Of a stretch of DNA of 64,000 bases, positions 63,901 through 64,000 are shown piece by piece. Below the pieces are notes generated by a model. That model searched no databases and was not told where the DNA came from. It saw only the letters and a program-made list of their open reading frames with translations. This DNA is from Ariolimax columbianus (taxonomy: Eukaryota; Mollusca; Gastropoda; Stylommatophora; Arionidae). The stretch covers positions 4,765,430 through 4,829,429 of the forward strand of contig JAVGWX010000012.1 of assembly GCA_036924085.1 (NCBI GenBank), given 5' to 3'. Within the stretch, counting starts at the first letter, position 1, and each line of letters starts with the position of its first letter. Made by a program: the position numbers and the translations under genes.

Positions 63901-64000
63901 AGGATTATATCTACTGGGCTACTGAGCACTGCTGTCATATTCATCGGTCTATCTCTGGCAGCCATACTTAACACCGATAGGAGGTTTATCTACATGGAAG
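42908..64000 (+). CDS. TMBIM6: Bax inhibitor-1 (TMBIM6-like) gene span, 5 exons, 3' end off window
   Basis: Bax inhibitor-1 is a multi-pass endoplasmic-reticulum membrane protein that modulates ER calcium and restrains cell death. The five exons join in phase to give 149 residues plus one base. Residue 1 is the Met at 42908. DVQTHLRNVYG (27-37) and the first membrane helix ending GAFVHAW follow. Next come a second helix around VGLIVWL, the KRLG segment (about residue 88), FSLGPLVDL (102-110), and the helix IISTGLLSTAVIFIGL before DRRF. The order and spacing match animal BI-1 ([34 protein letters not shown]). The C-terminal third, with the remaining helices, lies right of 64000. Introns of 3.6, 3.7, 7.2 and 6.1 kb are mostly repeats. 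The linker between FSFD and the first helix is about six residues shorter than in vertebrates, so exon 1 is the least certain part. Confidence 0.85.
43115..43545 (-). mobile_element. SINE, long form (S4), with an incipient 28-bp array
   Basis: Minus strand: long-form SINE with CAGCGGTCAGCGACCC and GGTGCAAATATCGCAGTGAG relatives. Near the 3' end (43115-43215) the segment GTTCAGGGCTTG...GAGAAC is present about three times, where S1-S3 have it once. Confidence 0.75.
43870..44330 (-). pseudogene. LINE relic with FADD box
   Basis: Minus strand: FRKLNWKYEGIIDREVLTYV, then RFADDLVIFSHSVREVVQCL, then in another frame TINRKKTQYIRSIF. This is the palm region of a family D-like reverse transcriptase. 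It lies in TMBIM6-like intron 1. Confidence 0.7.
44335..45575 (+). repeat. Complex tandem repeat of GTTAGTTCTGTCAGAG units
   Basis: Units of about 25-48 bp mixing GACTTCGACTGTTAGTTCTG, GTTGACCAACTTTCTGTCAG and GTTGACGAACTGTTACTTCT, with divergence rising towards the right end. In intron 1 of the TMBIM6-like gene. Confidence 0.85.
45576..46613. other. Intron sequence with a twice-occurring dispersed repeat
   Basis: 45714-45845 and 46110-46245 are diverged copies of one repeat (GTGCGCCTGTTGAGAAGTCT against GTGAGCTTACTACGAATCTC, then GCCAGGANNNCC and CCACCTTC). A third relative is at about 19478-19600. No coding exon apart from exon 2. Confidence 0.45.
46614..46722 (+). CDS. TMBIM6: TMBIM6-like exon 2
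   Basis: The acceptor CATTTGTCCAG precedes the exon and the donor GTAATTCT follows. One base completes Leu24; then 36 codons give DVQTHLRNVYG and the hydrophobic helix SLGIIAASLGAFVHAW, ending TNSGQ. This is the most recognisable BI-1 segment (family: QxHLKNVY, then AAAGAYVH). It ends on a codon boundary. Confidence 0.88.
46788..47400 (+). repeat. Long CTT/pyrimidine-rich tract
   Basis: Over 600 bases are almost purely pyrimidine on the plus strand, with TTCTTCTTC runs at 47170-47205 and 47260-47360. Minus-strand Glu/Lys-rich ORFs here are artefacts. Confidence 0.88.
47401..47848. other. Intron sequence, nothing recognised
   Basis: Contains a short TATCTATATATAT tract near 47660. No exon on the plus strand. 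Confidence 0.4.
47849..48815 (+). repeat. 53-bp tandem repeat, about 18 copies
   Basis: Unit GATGATCTGGAAATTGCTGA, TGACTTGGCTTTTCTGTCCC, ATAACCAGAATCA. Variants TGTCCC, TGTCTC and TGACGC cluster in blocks, suggesting block duplication. Confidence 0.9.
48842..49180 (+). mobile_element. SINE, long form (S5), upstream of giant 28-bp array
   Basis: CGGGATCAAGATGCTGAGCA, CAGCGACCC-like sequence, TGGCGCTCCTGGATAACAGG and TGCTGAAGTTGGATGCGTCG follow the S1 order. The normal GAACGAACGAAGAAG tail is replaced by the array. Confidence 0.82.
49171..50262 (+). repeat. 28-bp minisatellite expanded from the SINE 3' part, 39 copies
   Basis: Unit GTTCAGGGCTTGGTAGTAGT plus TAGAGAAC; 1092 bases = 39 x 28. The ancestral single copy is the SINE segment before the tail (GGGCTTGGTAGC..GAGAACG). 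Copies are nearly identical, indicating recent homogenisation. In intron 2 of the TMBIM6-like gene. Confidence 0.92.
50424..50544 (+). CDS. TMBIM6: TMBIM6-like exon 3
   Basis: The acceptor TTCTTTACTTAG precedes the exon and the donor GTGAGCG follows. It encodes 40 residues plus one base. SVGLIVWLTFTSHS matches the second helix and loop of BI-1, and NVAKRLGVFS matches the conserved KRLG. It starts in phase 0, as exon 2 requires. It lies in a 360-bp island between a 28-bp and a 33-bp minisatellite. Confidence 0.87.
50625..50945 (+). repeat. 33-bp tandem repeat, about 9.5 copies
   Basis: Unit TAATGAATAGAGGCCTTCAG, CTGTTGGGCCCAA. 33 = 11 codons, so frames stay open on the minus strand. Starts 80 bases after TMBIM6-like exon 3. 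Confidence 0.88.
50955..51775 (+). repeat. 45-bp tandem repeat, about 18 copies
   Basis: Unit CTCGTTGCAGACCTTCACCA, ATAGATGTCC, GTCCCTGTCCCAAAC. 45 = 15 codons, so several 130-150-codon frames stay open on both strands (RPSPVDVRPCPKPRY-type periods). The centre (51185-51335) holds shorter variant units. Confidence 0.9.
51795..52470 (+). repeat. 32-bp tandem repeat, about 21 copies
   Basis: Unit ACACAGATCTGTGACTAAGA plus TCATGACAGCAA, moderately diverged. The unit contains the palindrome CAGATCTG. Confidence 0.88.
52480..52745 (+). pseudogene. Possible LINE 3'-terminal relic
   Basis: Frame-shifting translation gives NTWRQAVEHKAGQHEANGKS and TAQNRNPWKAYIFL, resembling the NTWRR...MGKTW...AQDR.RWR tail of LINE proteins. 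Weak. Confidence 0.38.
52905..53171 (+). repeat. 37-bp tandem repeat, left part, split by LINE C1
   Basis: Unit TCTATATGTGTCTGAAGGAT plus GCATCCAATTAAGACAG, about 7 copies. The same array resumes at 57266. Confidence 0.92.
53172..57265 (+). mobile_element. Full-length RTE-like LINE (C1) inserted in the 37-bp array
   Basis: Starts GGTCAAGATGGCGCCGGACA and ends GACAGCGATGGACAGCTAT. The 8-bp target duplication is TATATGTG (53164-53171 and 57266-57273). A 300-base 5' leader precedes the ORF. It lies in intron 3 of the TMBIM6-like gene, sense orientation. Confidence 0.9.
53472..57220 (+). pseudogene. LINE C1 ORF: EEP endonuclease, reverse transcriptase, C2H2 finger; three stops and a frameshift
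   Basis: One original frame runs from the ATG at 53472. In-frame stops are TAG 53769-53771 (possibly a real ORF1/ORF2 border), TAA 54360-54362 and TAG 54903-54905. A one-base deletion near 56337 ends the frame at 56354; code resumes two frames over, to 57220. Domains in order: EEP (LATWNVRTLL, LSETRL, GNFNARVG, TDHRLV), then reverse transcriptase (NHRGISLLSVAGKILARLLL, CGFRAGRG, ELVFADDCAL with intact FADD), then a thumb (YLGSTLSRSVSLDDEV, LLYACESWTVY). The C-terminal C2H2 finger is CPICSRCF..LFSHMRTH. Inferred RTE-like from the single ORF without RNase H and the thumb sequence. Confidence 0.86.
57266..57532 (+). repeat. 37-bp tandem repeat, right part
   Basis: Continuation of the 52905 array with GATCAG variants of the unit, about 7 copies. 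Confidence 0.92.
57533..57788. other. Intron sequence before TMBIM6-like exon 4
   Basis: Unique-looking sequence; nothing recognised besides the acceptor's pyrimidine tract. Confidence 0.5.
57789..57837 (+). CDS. TMBIM6: TMBIM6-like exon 4, 49-nt micro-exon
   Basis: The acceptor CTTTCACCAG precedes the exon and the donor GTAACTCA follows. Two bases complete Gly101, then come 15 codons (FSLGPLVDLVLRLEP) and two bases of an Arg codon completed by exon 5. It matches GVGLGPALEFCIAVNP of the family. Both phases fit, which makes a chance match unlikely. Confidence 0.87.
57866..59440 (+). pseudogene. RTE-like LINE relic (family E-like) with internal 40/80-bp array
   Basis: Code reads VHVYRAVVLTILLFVCETWT, VYSRHVRKLTLFHRSC and VQRWAGHVVRMSYK, then LRTDKRTLEGQKKR, where the array starts. 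After the array it resumes with KRYKD, IRQGAPILKWNSTTEAQRER. A small triplication of TGTCCTATAAACGCA lies at 58090-58135. Several stops. Confidence 0.75.
58150..59326 (+). repeat. 40-bp minisatellite with 80-bp higher-order period, about 29 copies
   Basis: Unit TAGAACAGACAAGAGGACAT, CAGAAGGACAGAAGAAACGT, seeded by LINE codons for RTDKRTLEGQKKR. In the centre, form A (AACACGG...AAAGACATAAG) alternates strictly with form B (AACAGAC...AAGGACAGAAG); the edges are monomeric. Confidence 0.9.
59446..59580 (-). mobile_element. SINE, short form (S6), internally deleted
   Basis: (CTT)n complement, TCTCCTGTTACCAAGCCCTC, GTAGTCCGGAGAACGAAATT, then GCACCTTTCGGTCCGACACA. The ACGCATT...TATC segment of S2 is missing. 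Confidence 0.75.
59581..60239. other. Intron sequence, nothing firm recognised
   Basis: 59700-59755 (CTTGTGATGGGCAACC) weakly resembles part of the 21845 repeat. No exon found. Confidence 0.4.
60240..60600 (-). repeat. Unclassified dispersed repeat, copy 2
   Basis: Reverse-complement relative of 21845-22205. Confidence 0.6.
60601..61480. other. Intron sequence, nothing recognised
   Basis: Holds the AAATTAGACCCGCAG motif (60973) shared with 18189 and a G-rich run at 61222-61240. No coding exon. Confidence 0.4.
61490..63268 (+). mobile_element. RTE-like LINE copy C2, 5'-truncated
   Basis: Begins at the equivalent of C1 55497 (CTATCTATAGGAAAAGCT) and ends CAGCTATTATTATTATTATT. Target duplication TTACTTCAC (61481-61489 and 63269-63277). 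Almost identical to C1, including the same one-base deletion after NQFSA (62330), so the frames are 61426-62346 and 62373-63212. FADD and the C-terminal finger are kept. Lies in intron 4 of the TMBIM6-like gene. Confidence 0.9.
63405..63845 (+). repeat. 29-bp tandem repeat, about 14 copies
   Basis: Unit GTGTGCCATGAGAATTACTT plus GTCTGTTGT with decay at the edges; ends 57 bases before TMBIM6-like exon 5. Confidence 0.88.
63903..64000 (+). CDS. TMBIM6: TMBIM6-like exon 5, runs off the window
   Basis: The acceptor TGTGTCCCTCCAG precedes the exon. One base completes Arg117, then 32 codons encode a hydrophobic helix (STGLLSTAVIFIGLSLAAIL), the polar turn NTDRRF, and IYME plus the first base of the next codon. 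BI-1 has the corresponding [24 protein letters not shown]. No donor is seen before the window ends. Confidence 0.87.

Overview
Nuclear DNA of an animal. The organism is most likely a mollusc, probably a gastropod; that is inferred from the metazoan 18S rRNA, the I-like and RTE-like LINE families and the very long repeat-filled introns. No prokaryotic gene organisation is present.

Two ordinary host genes run through the window, and almost everything else is intron or intergenic repeat. (1) On the minus strand, three spliced exons (24344-24503, 17838-17893, 10575-10656) encode the N-terminal half of an HDDC3/MESH1-like HD-domain (p)ppGpp/NADPH phosphohydrolase; later exons lie beyond the left edge. 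(2) On the plus strand, five exons (42908-42978, 46614-46722, 50424-50544, 57789-57837, 63903-64000 and on) encode a Bax inhibitor-1 (TMBIM6-like) membrane protein. For both genes the splice sites and codon phases agree across every junction.

Region by region. 1-9533: an LTR-like interspersed repeat carrying a 42-bp minisatellite, split by a 7.85-kb insert made of pre-rRNA leader, a 3'-truncated 18S rRNA gene and a full-length I-like LINE with an intact 1302-codon ORF. The insert is flanked by a 508-718-bp direct repeat that looks like a very long target-site duplication. 9534-17900: tandem arrays and an old LINE dissected by a hAT element (itself hit by a LINE) and by a piggyBac-like element. 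18000-24300: tandem arrays, SINEs, LINE relics and a LINE copy with a 186-bp target duplication. 24600-29300: nested jockey-like, I-like and RTE LINEs. 29300-42800: LINE relics, a mariner relic, SINEs and minisatellites. 42800-64000: the TMBIM6-like gene, whose introns hold SINEs, two young RTE-like LINEs and about ten minisatellite arrays.

Two themes stand out. First, the I-like LINE is linked to 18S rRNA in two ways: it is fused downstream of an 18S gene, and its own 5' region contains older, diverged copies of a conserved 18S segment between repeated hairpins. Second, many minisatellites were born inside transposable elements (SINE, mariner, hAT, several LINEs): the repeat unit is a piece of the element, and element sequence resumes on the other side of the array.
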